NCBI RefSeq assembly: GCF_037893015.1
Contig: NC_133661.1
Location: 225,465,157 to 225,529,156 of the forward strand
Direction: 5' to 3'
DNA from: Macrotis lagotis
Taxonomy: Eukaryota; Chordata; Mammalia; Peramelemorphia; Peramelidae
DNA length: 64,000 nucleotides
Below the pieces are notes generated by a model that was given only the letters and a program-made list of their open reading frames with translations, did not search any database and was not told the origin of the DNA. The position numbers and the translations under genes were made by a program. How positions within the stretch are numbered: position 1 is the stretch's first letter; each line of letters begins with the position of its first letter. Shown here in pieces: positions 20,310 through 32,389 of the stretch.

Positions 20310-20890
20310 AAAAGTTAATGAAAAGAAGAATGCCTTAAAAAGCAGCATTAGCCAGATGGAAAAGGAGTTAAGAAAGCTCCCTGGAGAAAACAACTTCAAA
20401 TATAGAATGGAGCTAAGGGGAGCTGATGATTTTGTGAGGAATCAAGAAACAAAGTAAAACCAAAAATATGAAAAACTAGAAGAAAATGTGAAAACAACTG
20501 ATCTGTGAAACCAATCCAGGAGAGATAATTTTAAAATTATTGGACTATTTGAAAGTCATGATCAGGAAAAGAGCCTTGACTTCATTTTTAAAGAATTTCT
20601 ACAGGAAAATTGCTCTAATATCCTGAAAGTAGGGGGCAAAATAGAAATTGCAAGAATCCACCAATCTCTAGGGGCGACTAGGTGGCATAGTGGACAAAGC
20701 AACCGAACTTGGAGTCAGAAGTACCTGGATTCAAATCCGGTCTCAGACAATAATTACCTAGCTGTGTGGCCTTGAGCAAGCCACTCAACCCCATTTGCCT
20801 TGCAAAAACCTAAAAAAAAAAAATCCACCAATCTCCTGAAAGAGATCCCCCCAAAAATAACCCCCAGGAATATAAATTGTCGTTCTAGCA
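20310..20890 (+). mobile_element. L1/HAL1-type ORF1 fragment, split by a SINE
   Basis: Sense-frame remnants read QMEKELRKLPGENN and RRDNFKIIGLFESHDQEKSL, then NPQEY, the coiled-coil and RNA-binding part of an L1-type ORF1. Stops and indels are present. A SINE occupies 20669-20821. Confidence 0.7.
20669..20821 (+). mobile_element. tRNA-type marsupial SINE inside an ORF1 relic
   Basis: Starts TAGGGGCGACTAGGTGGCAT and ends in CCTAAAAAAAAAA. Flanked by ATCCACCAATCTC at 20656-20668 and 20823-20835. Confidence 0.9.
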
Positions 20891-22114
20891 TGGCAGGACC
20901 TGTCTGACTTGAAAAACCTAGGGTCATTTCTATGCTATAGTGAAGTATCAAATTAATACTTTAATTGAGATAGTATATTATCTATTTGAATACTTAAAAA
21001 TGCTGGAATTATAGTCAGAGAACCTACTTCTTTCTGATTCTGAGCATATAAAAGAAGCTTAGACTAGATTATCTCTGCACTTCCCAATTCTAAATCTATG
21101 ATTTTTTTAAAAAAAATGATCTCATTGATACAGATATTCCTTTTATTGGTGTATATTGCTACCCATCCAGAACTTACCCTGTACAATTTTTGTCTTTGCA
21201 TGGGATAACTACAAAGTAGGCTCTCTTATTGTTCCTTTTGACATTTTTAAACGAAAACTGTTTTATGGTTTTTAAGCCATAACCACTTTTAAGCCATATG
21301 CTAATCATCACTGGTAATATATTTAGCCTATTTTCAGCTGTCCTTTCAATTATCTGCAGTTCATATTCTTTTAAGATCATGCTATTCCATGCAGCACAGT
21401 CATATAAAAAAAATCACCAGGAGAACATTGGTTGAAAAGAGATTTATGTGGCAGGAAGCAACTTAGAATCATTAGAAGTATCCAAAGTTTCCCAAACTTC
21501 CTCCACCCCAATATTCTATTCACTTCTGCATTCAGTTCATTATTCATCTTGAAGCATCTTCTCAAAGTATGTCAGTCAAGTTGGGGCTATCCGTCCAAAT
21601 GCATGTATAATCTGTTCGATATGTGTTCGTTTGGCATTTCCTGTTTAGTTAGCAAGACTAGTATCTTCTGTGACTGTGGATCTCACTGAGGAAGTGATGT
21701 AGCACTCTTGGACTCAATACAGTCAGGATCACATCAGTCACAAAATGGAGCTTCTGGAAGATCTCGCCATTTCTATTTGGACTTTGTTCAGGATATGTTC
21801 CATGACACTGGTAAGCCTCAATGGTGAGCAAATACTACTCTCCCTTTTTTTTCCATTGATATATGTTGTTCTCACTTTGATATCTACTAGGAAGAAAAGA
21901 TATCCCTGTCAACAGGACTTAAAAGGAACATGCTCCTCCTCCTGCCTCCCAAACCTCTCTCCACCTGAGTTCAAATCCATTCCCTTTTTATCCTTTTTTC
22001 TTTGAGGAGTTAGAGAATCCTTACTATCTCTAATATTCAGATACAATTTGAGGGCAAGAATTCTGACTTTGAGGGCTTCTTTCAACCTATCTTCAATATA
22101 AGTCTATCATGAAG

Positions 22115-22305
22115 TCCCATGGTACACTGGAAAGAACACTTGACTTGAAATGAGAGAACATGGGTTTAAATCCTAGATCTGTGGATAACTAACTTTGAAT
22201 AAATCATTTTATTTCTTTGGGCTTATCTCAGTTTCTTCATTGGTAAAATGAAAGGGTTAAAGTAAATGATTATTAAAAATCTTTTCTATCTCTAAAGCCA
22301 TGATT
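22115..22305 (+). mobile_element. MIR-type SINE
   Basis: Contains GGGTTTAAATCCTAGATCTG, the core TCAGTTTCTTCATTGGTAAA, and the 3' part. Confidence 0.65.
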
Positions 22306-22434
22306 CCTCTGCTTCAGGTAAGGTGGTTTTCCTGTCTACTATCCTGTGTTCAAGCTAGTCTCCATAACTGGAATGTTCTGCTCTCTTGCTCTTCCTAACC
22401 AAACTTACTGGGTCCAGCTTGAAGTCCCCAACAT

Positions 22435-22662
22435 TTTTGGTTCATTTCGGTCTCTGACCATATTAGGGGTTTTCTTGGTAGAGATAGTAGAATGATTTGC
22501 CATTTTCTTCTCCAGCTCATTTTACAGATAAAGAAACAGAGAAACTTAGGTTAATTGACTTGCCTAGGGTCACATAGTAAGTGTCTGAATTCAGATTTGA
22601 ACTTGGGTCTTCCTGACTCCAGGCTTAGCATTCTATCCACTGTGCTACCTAATTTCCTGCAC
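22435..22662 (-). mobile_element. THER-type SINE, antisense
   Basis: TTTGCCATTTTCTTCTCCAG, CTCATTTTACAGATAAAGAA, and the tRNA-like end TCTATCCACTGTGCTACC, in the order of an antisense THER element. Confidence 0.7.
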
Positions 22663-22734
22663 AAACATTTTTATAAGCACTATGCTAAGCACTAGGGATA
22701 CAAAAAATTGAAATGATTATTGCTTCCAGGAGTT

Positions 22735-23030
22735 CATCATCATCATTATCATCATAATCACAACTAGCAATTATGTAGAGCTTCAAGGTTTGTAAAATAA
22801 TTTATAAATATTATCTCATTTAATCTTCACCAAATCATTAACCCAGAAGGTGAATGTTGTTGTTGTTGTTGTTGTTATTATTGTTATTATTTTATCATCA
22901 TTGCTATTTTACAGATGAGGAAAAAAAAGGAAGACAGAGTTAGTTAAGTTCTTGTCCAGGATCATATAGTATGTGAGGTCAGATTTGGACTTACCTCCAG
23001 GTCCAGTGAATTCTGTACTACTTCACTCAA
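22735..23030 (-). mobile_element. MIR-type SINE with simple-repeat insertions
   Basis: ATTATCTCATTTAATCTTCA and TATTTTACAGATGAGGAAAA in antisense order, with a (GTT)n/(ATT)n tract at about 22857-22893. Confidence 0.6.
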
Positions 23031-23137
23031 ATGTTCCCAATCTAGGTAGGAGACATGTACATATATTGGGTTGAGATAGCATGGTAGTTTGGTAGGATGG
23101 TAATATGTAGTGAGGGACTTTTAAAGATGGTGGAAAT

Positions 23138-23317
23138 GGGGCAGCTAGGTGGCAGAGTGGATAGAGCACCGGACCTAGAGTTAGGAGTACCTGAGTTCAA
23201 ATCTGGCCTCAGACAGTTAATAATTACCTAGCTGTGTGGCCTTGGGCAAGCCACTTAACCCCATTTGCCTTGCTAAAAAAAACCTAAAAAAAAAACCAAA
23301 AAACCCCCCAAAACAAT
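23138..23317 (+). mobile_element. tRNA-type marsupial SINE
   Basis: GGGGCAGCTAGGTGGCAGAG to an A-rich tail. Flanked by AAAGATGGTGG at 23123-23133 and 23318-23328. Confidence 0.9.
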
Positions 23318-23814
23318 AAAGATGGTGGGAAATACGGGCATGTTTATAGAAATAGAGATAAAAGTTGGTAGTCAGGGAAATAATAAAGATTAGATAGAAA
23401 TAAAGGAATGATGTGAAAGCAATTTGCTGGAAAATGAAGAAAGGGGATGTGATTCAGCTGAGGATAATAGAATTGATCTTGGCAAGGAGAATTACCACCA
23501 AACCATCAAAGATTGAAGTGAAGGGAAGAGAATGTGAGGGAGGGGGATCTGATGTCAAGGGGATTTTGGTTGTTAGGAAAGGAAAAACAGTAAGCTTACC
23601 AGATAAAGACCTTATTTTCTAAGTAAAGTATAAGACCAGCTCTTGAACAGAGAGGGTGGAGGTAACTTAAGGAGAGAAAAGATTTGGAACAAAAATTGGA
23701 AAAAGAGAATAGAGAATCAATTACAGAAGGGAAAAAAAGACTGTATTCCTACTGTGATGTGATGGCCTGGTTAAGAATTAATAAAACAAAAAATTTTTTA
23801 AAGGAAAACTCTTT
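23318..23814. other. intergenic stretch, nothing recognised
   Basis: Purine-rich unique-looking DNA. Short open frames on the + strand reflect low T content and have no family resemblance. Confidence 0.4.
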
Positions 23815-24270
23815 TTTTAGCTTTTTTTTATATTTAGTATTTTATTTTTCTCCAGATACATGTGAAAACAAATTTTTACATTCATTTTTAAAACTGTGAG
23901 TTCCAAATTCTCTCCCTTCTTTCTACCCTCCCCCACTTTCAATTAAGAAAGCAAACAATATTATATAGGTTACAAATGTATTGTCACATAAACATTTCCA
24001 TAATAGTCATGTTGTGAAAGAAAACATTGACTCCTACCACTTAAAGAAACCTCAAGAAAAATAAAGTATAAAAAAAGTAAACTTCAATCAGTCGAAACAC
24101 AAGCTGTTCTTTCTCTGAGGAAGAACTTTCATGAAGTCCTTCAGAGTTGTCTTGGGTCACTGTATTGCTGAGAAAAGCTAAGTCCTTCCCAGCTGATCAT
24201 CCAACAATTGCTGTTACTTTGAACATAGTACATTAATGATGAAAAAAATAGTGAATCCAATCATCATAGT
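23815..24270 (-). mobile_element. L1 3' end, antisense
   Basis: TTTATTTTTCTCCAGATACA, ACTGTGAGTTCCAAATTCTC and GTCATGTTGTGAAAGAAAAC form a conserved block shared with the copies near 36350 and 56300. This is the antisense 3' UTR and end of ORF2 of a marsupial L1. Confidence 0.65.
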
Positions 24271-24619
24271 TGTGAGACCTCCAGTTCTGATGGCAAGCTT
24301 GTGAGTCAGAGCAGAGGAATCAGATCGTGGCGGTCATTCAGACGTAGGACTTGGCAAGGTGTGACCTACTATGTTTAAATAGGAAAAACCAACAAGTGAA
24401 TGCGAATGCAGGATCTGAGAGTAGAGGAGAATGTAATAACAAGTGCCAGCAATTTTATAACACTTTCAGGTTTTCAAAGATGGATGCCTAGGGTAGAATT
24501 GAATTGGCTAACTTAAAGATTGACATTGGAAAGGGAAGTTAGAATGGAGGTGATGGTAGCTTAGAAGTATGTAAAGAAAGGAAGTTCTAATGAGGACAAA
24601 TAATAGATTTAGGAGAAGC

Positions 24620-26166
24620 TACCTAATCACCTTCCAGGAGCTACTCCTCCTAGCTTCATACAAAGATAGTCATACCCTTGATCTTCCCATCACCCACAAA
24701 TATACTATAGTCATGTTCAAGAATTCTGAAATCCCTTTTTCTGGCCACAATCTATTGGTTTTTTTAATTCTTCAACGCTCTCTTTTGAACAAATCCTCTT
24801 ATATTGCTGATTATCCCAACAAAGCCTCAGCCTTGGATTATTCCCACTATTTATCATTTTCACTCACACACATGCTGCCGAAAGGAAGTAGAGAAAATCA
24901 TGGAACCATTCTGACTGGGTTACATGAATTTATGTTATGACAATCTCAACTGAGCTCTTACTGCTGTTAAACAATCTTACTATACCTTCCACGATGGCTC
25001 TTCCACATCTTTTCAACCCTCTTCAAATCTTCCATAGCTCTTCCTCCTCCCCCACTTTCTCAATTGAGAACCCTGTCTCATATTTTATAGAAAAAATTGA
25101 GACCATTTGATATGAGCTTCCTCTTTCCCAAGTGCCATCTACAACTATCTCCTCCACCTCTGGCTCACATGAGATGACTTTATTCCTGACCAAGGCTAAA
25201 CCCTTTACCAGTTCTCCCATCTCCTCTAATAAACTGCTTCCTCTGTTATCTCCAATCTTAACATTAATTTTCAATTTCTCCCTCTATGACTCATTTCCTA
25301 CTGCCCACAAATATGCCATTCTCCCTTATCCTAAAAAACTTCTGCTTGATCTTTCCATCCCTGCTAATTATTGTCCTGTATCTCTTTTGCTCTTTGAATC
25401 TAAACTTCTTAAAAAGCCCATCTACAAATAGATTGTTTTTTCCCTCCTCTCTTTTTAACCCCTTATCTGGCTGCTAATCTTTTCATTCCACCAAAACTTC
25501 TCTTTTCAGAGTTAGTAAGGATCTCTTAGTTGCCAAATCCAATTTTTTTTTCAGTCCTCATTCTCTTTGACCTCTCTGAAGCTTTTAATGCTGTTATAAT
25601 CACCTTCTCCTTGATACTTTCTTCCTCTGACTTTTTGGGACATTGATCTCTCCTGGTTCTTCTCCTACCTATCTGATGGCTTCTTCTCATCTTCTTTGAT
25701 GGATCCTCCTCCTCTAACCTTAAATATCCCTCACAATTCTATCCTGGGCTCTCTATGATCTCAGCAAATCCCATGGATTCAATTACCATCTCTATGCTGA
25801 TGATTTTCAAATCTACCTTTCCTGCCCCATTCTCTCTGCTGATTTCTAGTCAGGCATATCTAATTGTCTTCCAGACATCTTGTATTGTCAATAGACATTT
25901 TAAACTCAATGTCAAAAATAGAAGGCATTTAACTTTTCCCTTAACCCCCCCCCCTCCAATCTTCTCTTATTACTGTAGAGAGCAACACTATTCTCCCAGT
26001 CCTCTCAGACTCATAACCTAGGAGTCATCCTGGACTACTCACTATCTGTCAGCCACACAATCTAAGCTGTTGTCAAAACCTGTGGATTTTACCTTTGCAA
26101 TATCCTTCAAATATGACCCCTCACCCTCTTCTCCTCTTTGACACTCAAATGCAAGACTTTGTTATT
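24620..26166 (+). mobile_element. L2-type LINE, reverse-transcriptase region (left part)
   Basis: Decayed ORF2 sense frames include GACCTCTCTGAAGCTTTTAA, TCTCCTGGTTCTTCTCCTAC and CATCTCTATGCTGATGATTT, which reads HLYADDF, the YxDD catalytic motif of reverse transcriptases. It is cut at 26181 by the HAL1-like insertion and resumes at 28986. Frameshifts and stops throughout. Confidence 0.75.
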
Positions 26167-26181
26167 TAACATCTTGATTAT

Positions 26182-28970
26182 TTTTAATGATTTGTTTATT
26201 TTCACATTACTACAATAATCTTGTTGTGAAAGTAAATATAAACATCCCCTCCCCCCAAAAAAGATAAAGAAACCTCTCAAGAGAAATGAAGTGAGAAGAA
26301 AAAAAAGTGTACTTCAGTTACCATCAGCCCTGTCTTTGGGATAGGTTGCGTTCTTTATCAAAAGTCCATCAGAGAAGTTGCTTTAATATTTTTCCCCCCA
26401 CAGATGCTATTAACTATATTTCCCTCTATTCTATTCCTCTCTGCTCCCATTTATTCTATTTTCTCTCTCTCCTTCACCCTGTCCTTTCTCAGAAGTGTGT
26501 TGTATCTATCCTCTCCCTCAATCTTACCTCTACTATCGTCTACACCCTCCCCAACCTCTCCCCCTGTCCCCTTCCTTTCCTTTTTTCCTCTAGGGTAAGA
26601 TAGATTTCTATACCCTATTGAGTGTGTATATTATTTCCTCTCTGAGCTATTTCTGATGAGAAGGAAGGCTCACTCATTCCCTCTTGCCTTTCCCCCCCTT
26701 CCACTCCATTGCAAAAGCTTTTTCTTGACTTTTATGTGAAATATCCTAGCTCATTCTACCTCTTTTCCCCTTTCCCCCCATTCATTCCTTTTTTTACCTA
26801 TTGACTCCATCTTCATAATAATTATACCATTATATTCAGCTCTTTCCAGTACCTTGCCTTAATATGCTCCTTCTAACTGCAAGAAGGCTCATATGAGTTG
26901 AGTATCTTCTTACCAAGCAGGAATACATACAGTTCACCATCATTAAATCCTTCATAATTAGCCCTTCCTGTCCATCCTCTCTGTGCTTCACCCGAATCCT
27001 GTACTTGAAGATCAAACTTTCTATTCAGCTCTGGTCATTTCAAGGGGAAAGTTTGAAAGTCCCCTATTTCATTGAATGTTCATTTTTTCCCCTGAAAAAG
27101 GATGTTTAGTTTGGCTGGGAAGTTGATTATCAGTTGTAATCCAAGCTCTTTTGCCTTCCAGAATATCATATTCCAAGCCTTACAAAGCCCTTAATGTAGA
27201 TGCTGCCCAAACCTACATGAACCTGACTGTAGTGCCATGGTAACAGAATTGTTTCTTTCTTTCTGGAAGCTTGAAGTGTTTTCTTTGACTTGGCAGTTCT
27301 GGAATTTGGCTGTAATATTCCTGGGAGTTTCTGGGGGTGGGCAGGGAATCTCTTTCAGGAAATGATTGGTGGATTCCCTAAATTTCTATTTTACACTCTA
27401 CTTCTGGGATATCAGGGCAATTTTGATGAATTATTTTATGAAAAAATGAAGTCTAGGCTCTTTCCTGGTCATGACTTTCAAGTAGCCCAATAATTTTGAA
27501 ACTATCTCTTCTGGATCTGTTTTTCCAGTACAGTTGTTTTTTGCAGTGAGCTATTTGACATTTTCTTCCAGTTTTTCTTTCTTTTGGTTTTGTTTTATTG
27601 TTTCTTGATTTCTCACAAAGTCATCAACTTCCTTTTAGCTCCAGTCTACATTTGAAGGAATTATTTTCTTCAGAGAGCTTTCTTATCTCCTTTTCCAGCT
27701 GGCCAATTCTGCTTTTTATTTTTATTTATTTATTTTTTGGGGGTTTTTTTTTGCAAGGCAAATGGGGTTAAGTGGCTTGCCCAAGGCCACACAGCTAGGC
27801 AATTATTAAGTGCCTGAGTCCAGATTTGAACCCAGGTACTCCTGACTCCAAGGCCGGTGCTTTATCCACTACACCACCTAGCCACCCCATCAGTTCTGCT
27901 TTTTAATGTATTCTTTTCCTCATTGTCCTTTTGGAATGCTTTTTCCATCCTAAACTTGTTTTTGAAATATTATTTTCTTCAGTGACTTTTTTGGTATCAC
28001 CTTCACCAAGCTGCTGACTTATTTTTCATGATTTTCCTACATCACTCTCATTTCTCTTCCCAATTTTTCCTTTACCTCCCTTACTTGCTTTTCAATCTTT
28101 TGAGCTTTTCCATAGTTTGAGTCTAAGTCCTATTTTGGAAGAGGTTTTTAATACAGAAGTTTTGACTTTCTTATCTTCTGAGTGTATATGTTGATCCTCC
28201 ATGGGACCAAAGTAATTTTCTGTGGTCAGATTCTTTTTTTTTTCTGTTGTTTGTTCATTTTCCCCAGGCTATGACCTGATTATAACATACTTCCAAAGCT
28301 TTGGGGGATTTTTGGTACACCTCCAGTATTGTGAGAGTCTTTGACTGCTTTCTCAGCCCATTCTCTGGTCTGTGAATGACCATAGGCACTCTCCTCTGAA
28401 CTGGAGCTGCAAGGAGGGTCCCTGCTCCTCTATAGTAATATGAGGGTCCAGACTGGACCCTGGCTCTGAGAATGGGCATAGCAGCAGAGATCTGCCCCAG
28501 GGATAGCAAAGAGACCTCTGTAGTCTCTCCCCACCCTCTTACAGTCTGTAGGTTGCATGCTGTGGAAGCAGCTGCTGGGTGGCCCTGTAGTTTTGCAGGG
28601 CAGGGCTTCCCTGAGGCCTGCATTGGCCTGGGTTCCACACTGACAGTGGTGTGGTAGAGTTTTCCATCCAATGCTCCAAGCTGTCCCCAGGGATCCCTGG
28701 GCCAAGAGGTCTGGAAACCACTCTCACTGCCACAGACTCAGATGCCCCTCAGGCTGCACTGTGGTTCATTCCAACCCCAGTCCTGGTATAACAGACCTTT
28801 CCCACAGATCCACCAAGCTGTCTTGGGATAGGAAATTGCTTTACTCAGTCCCTCTGTGGGTTCTGTCTCTTTAGAATTTGGCCAGAATCATAATCTTATG
28901 GCATCTAGAGTTTTGGAGGGAAGAGCTTCTAGGAACTCCTGATTTCATGCTGCCATCTTGGCTCTGCTGC
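26182..28970 (-). mobile_element. second HAL1-like element, antisense, inserted into L2
   Basis: Same layout as the copy at 7908-10242: read on the - strand it starts at GCAGCAGAGCCAAGATGGCA, has a 5' UTR, a broken ORF1 and a 3' UTR, and ends near TGTAGTAATGTGAAAATAAA. Flanked by TAACATCTTGATTAT (26167-26181) and TAACATCTTTATTAT (28971-28985), so the insertion boundaries are exact. It carries its own SINE at 27719-27893. Open frames on both strands at 28255-28874 are its GC-richer 5' UTR, not genes. Confidence 0.78.
27719..27893 (-). mobile_element. tRNA-type marsupial SINE inside the HAL1-like element
   Basis: Antisense copy ending in CCACCTAGCCACCCC. Flanked by TTCTGCTTTTTA at 27707-27718 and 27894-27905. 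Confidence 0.9.
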
Positions 28971-28985
28971 TAACATCTTTATTAT

Positions 28986-29345
28986 AGCAATAGTCTGCTG
29001 GTAGATCTGTCTGCCTCAAGTCTCTCCCCACTCCAATCCATCCTTCATTCAGCTACTACTGAGGTGATCTTCCCAAAACACAAGTCTAGTCATGTCATTT
29101 CCCTATTCGATAAACTCCAGTGGCTTTCTCTTGACTCTTACAGCAAATACTTTATCTGGTATTTGAAGCCTTCATAACCTAGCCCCTCTACCTTTCTAAT
29201 CTTCTAACAGCTTACTCCTCAACATGTACCCTTTGATCCAGGGATAAAGGATTACTTGTTTCATGAACAAGATGTTACACCTTTTGGCTCAGGAGATTTC
29301 TCTAGCTGTCCCCCTATGCCTGAAATATTCTTCCTTCTCCACTCC
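28986..29345 (+). mobile_element. L2-type LINE, right part
   Basis: Continues the L2 body after the HAL1-like insertion: AGCAATAGTCTGCTGGTAGA, CCCACTCCAATCCATCCTTC and AAACTCCAGTGGCTTTCTCT are L2 3' ORF2 landmarks. Confidence 0.75.
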
Positions 29346-29497
29346 CACTGAAGCAGGGGAATTCTGAACACAGTGAAATACTGTAATCTTTTTGTACTGG
29401 AAACAAATCTTGTAATTTTTTCTGTATTGTAAAAATGTTCTTCTTTCTGAATTGGCTCTTATATATCCCAATTCCTAAGCCACTTTGGACTTTAAGG
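29325..29497. repeat. direct repeat, left copy
   Basis: About 165 bases, from TTCTTCCTTCTCCACTCCCA to near CAATTCCTAAGCCACTTTGG, recur at 30790-30958 with more than 90% identity by eye. The unit after the shared flank starts TGAAG and could be a short LTR-like or SINE-like element of unknown family. Confidence 0.75.
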
Positions 29498-30018
29498 TAG
29501 CCTGGTCTTTGTCAACCTTGAGGGCAGGAGCAGGCTCAGGATCAATACACTCACTCATGTGAAGTACTAATAAATGATATTCATATGCAGTGAATACTAC
29601 CTTATGTTGGGTATTAGCCAATCCTTGAGGACTGGCCCTGTGGCATGCAGATTGAAGACTGCCTGAAGCTAGGTATTAAACCACTCCTCAAGCATGGCCC
29701 TTACTCCTCCCACCACAGAAATGTATTTATCAAGGTTCTGAAGGGTTCACTCTTTTTTTCTGTGACTCAGCTTGGCAAGAAGCTACCCATTCCATTACTT
29801 TCTACAAGCTGAACCATGTGGTCTCAGATCCTTGCAGCTGGATCCTATCTTCTTAAAAACTCACTTTGTTTAACTTGACTATCTTTTATCTATCTTTGCT
29901 TTTCTCCCCCAGCTGTCTCTCCTGTCTTAACTTGCCTGTCTTCTTAGAAACTTACTTCCTTTCCTTTGTAGCTATCTCTTTTTGCTTAACTTTACTATCT
30001 TCTTAGAAATTACCAAAA

Positions 30019-30470
30019 CATTTCAGGGAAGCCTGGAAAGATTTGCATGAACTGATGCTGAGCAGAACCAGAAAAACACTGTACACCCTAACAGCAACAT
30101 GGGGGTGATGATCAACTGTGATGGACTTGCTCATAGCCTTCAGTGCAACAACCAGGGACAATTCTGAGCTATCTGCAATGGAAAATGCCATCTGTATCCA
30201 GATAAAGAATTATGGACTTTGAACAAAGACTATTATTGTCAAATTAGGGGGGAAAAGCGTTATATTATTATGCAATTTTACTATCTCATACTTTATTTTT
30301 CTTCTTTAAGGGTATGATTTCTCTGTCATCACATTCAACTGAGATCAATGCATAACATAGAACCAATGTAAAGACTAACAAAATGCTTTCTGTGGGGGGT
30401 GGGGGGAGGGAAGCAAGAATGGGGGGAAAATTATAAAACTCAGAATAAATAAAATCGTTCTTTAAAAAAA
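30019..30470 (+). mobile_element. L1 3' end, 5'-truncated, sense
   Basis: Remnants of the ORF2 C-terminus (GAAGCCTGGAAAGATTTGCA; GCAGAACCAGAAAAACACTG), then a 3' UTR with a G-rich tract and GAATAAATAAAATCGTTCTT plus A tail. A SINE follows in the tail. The L1 and SINE together are bracketed by AGAAATTACCAAAA at 30005-30018 and 30614-30627. Confidence 0.75.
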
Positions 30471-30474
30471 GGGG

Positions 30475-30613
30475 GGGAGGCAGCTAGGTGGCCTAGTGGA
30501 TAAAGCACCGGCCCTGGAGTCAGGAGTACCTGGGTTCAAATCTGGTCTCAGACACTTAATAATTACCTAGCTGTGTGGCCTTGGGCAAGCCACAAAAAAA
30601 CCTAAAAAAAAAA
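30475..30613 (+). mobile_element. tRNA-type SINE joined to the L1 tail
   Basis: GGAGGCAGCTAGGTGGCCTA to GCCACAAAAAAACCTAAAAA, missing the usual TTAACCCCATTTGCC. It shares the outer target repeat with the L1. Confidence 0.85.
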
Positions 30614-30789
30614 AGAAATTACCAAAATATGATCCAACATAACTGTTCTCCCTCATTAGGGATCAGTAGTTTCCTGCCTTCACTTTAGCCCTTCTTCCCC
30701 TCAACTTCTGCTAATCTGTCTGTTAAGCCTCTCTTTCCTTTTAGCTCAAAGCAATATTGAAACTCACTCTCTTGTTGCTTCTCCAAAGA

Positions 30790-31080
30790 CTTCTTCCTTC
30801 TCCACTCCCATTGAAGGAGGGAAATTCTGAACATAGTGAAATACTGTAATCTTTTGGTACTGGAAACAAATCTTGCAATTTTTTCTGTATTGTAAAAATG
30901 TTCTCCTTTCTGAATTGGTTCTTACATACCCCAATTCCTAAGCCATTTGTGAACTTTGTATTGTAACTTGTAAACCTTTTGTTCAACCTGTGAATTAAAT
31001 CTAAGCCTTTCTTACCTCCCTGAGTCAGAGAGTATGGTGTTCTCATCACTCAAAATGAACCACATACCTCTCATTCATAT
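30790..31080. repeat. direct repeat, right copy, longer
   Basis: The first 165 bases match 29325-29497. This copy continues to about 31080 (GTGAATTAAATCTAAGCCTT and beyond). TTCTCCACTCC occurs just inside at 30798-30808 and again at 31081-31091, where L2-like sequence (about 31090-31148) seems to resume. Confidence 0.65.
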
Positions 31081-31149
31081 TTCTCCACTCCAGTTGCTCT
31101 GGTAACACTACTACTGAATTCTGGCTTCTTTTAAGTACCAATTAAAACC

Positions 31150-32329
31150 CTATCTTCTGATGAAAAGACCAGAATGAATAGTACAGAGTTGAGCCTGTTT
31201 TGGGTGGAGCAGATTCCTAGGACAGATGAATAGTGTGGGGTGAGGAAAACCAGCAGCAAGGAGAGAATGGGGGTGGGGAGAGGGACGAACCAGAGGTTCT
31301 CAGCTACAAGAGAGATCTCCAGTGGAGGCCCCTGGAATCAGGCTAATGGCACAACAGGCCAGCTGAGAGAACTCCAACACAGGTAACCTCATCCTCCATT
31401 CAGCCAGTACAATTAAACTGAACAACCCAGCCTAAACTGCAAGCCACAAGCATTCTCAAATCAGAAGGTCTAACCCAGTAAGCAAGTTACTGGTGTTTCC
31501 AACATGGGTGGCCCAGAGAGCAAGTCGCTAGTAGGCAGTCCAATAAGCAACCCTCTGGCATTCCCAATGCAGATGGCCCCAGGTCTGTGAGCAGGGCTCT
31601 AGGTTTCTCAACACAGAGGTCTGTGAGTGGGCCCCTCCTCCAACACCAGAACTTTGGGATCTTGGCTGGCAACAAAATTCAACATGAGTAAGAGAGGTCA
31701 GAGAAGAGCAGAACCTATATAAAGTTACCTTTTGATAAGGACAGGCAAAACACCATCTCAAAAGAGGATGGCAGAAAAACACTAAATGTGAAGTTGCAGA
31801 GCAGAATATGAATTGATATCCAACCCCAAAAGACCTCTTGGAAGAACACAAAAAGAATTTAAAAATCAAGTAGAAAAATTTAGAAAAGAAATGCAAGAGA
31901 AATTCAACATCTTGTAAAAGGAAGCTCAAAAATTGACAGAGGAAAACAAATCCTGTAGAAATATGATTGGACAAATGAAAAAACATGGAAAAAGGTAACA
32001 AATTGTTGATCAACAAAATTGATCAAATGGAAAAGGAGATGCAAAGCTAAATTAAGAAAATAATTCCTTGAAGAATAGGGTGGAACAAGTAGAAGCTAAT
32101 GACCCCATGAAACATCAAAAATCAGTCAAGCAAAATTAAAAAAAAAATAGAAGAAAATGTAAAATACTTCATTAGAAAAACAATTTATGGGGTGCCTAGG
32201 TGGTGCAGTGAATAGAGCACTGGCCCTGGACTCAGGAGGACCTGAGTTCAAATCCAACCTTAGACAATAATTACCTAACTGTGTGGCCTTGGGCAAATCA
32301 CTTAACCCCATTGCCTTGCAAAAACTTGA

Positions 32330-32389
<60 letters not shown>

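Noticed and set aside
26307..26603. 98-codon frame rich in Ser, Leu and Pro
   Set aside because: Antisense 3' UTR of the second HAL1-like element; it parallels the similar frame at 8186-8575.
28255..28874. Overlapping frames of 60-138 codons on both strands
   Set aside because: They lie in the GC-richer 5' UTR of the antisense HAL1-like element between exact target repeats.
31528..32016. 162-codon frame on the - strand
   Set aside because: It is the antisense of the Lys/Glu-rich ORF1 region of an L1-type element; the sense strand carries the recognisable protein remnant.
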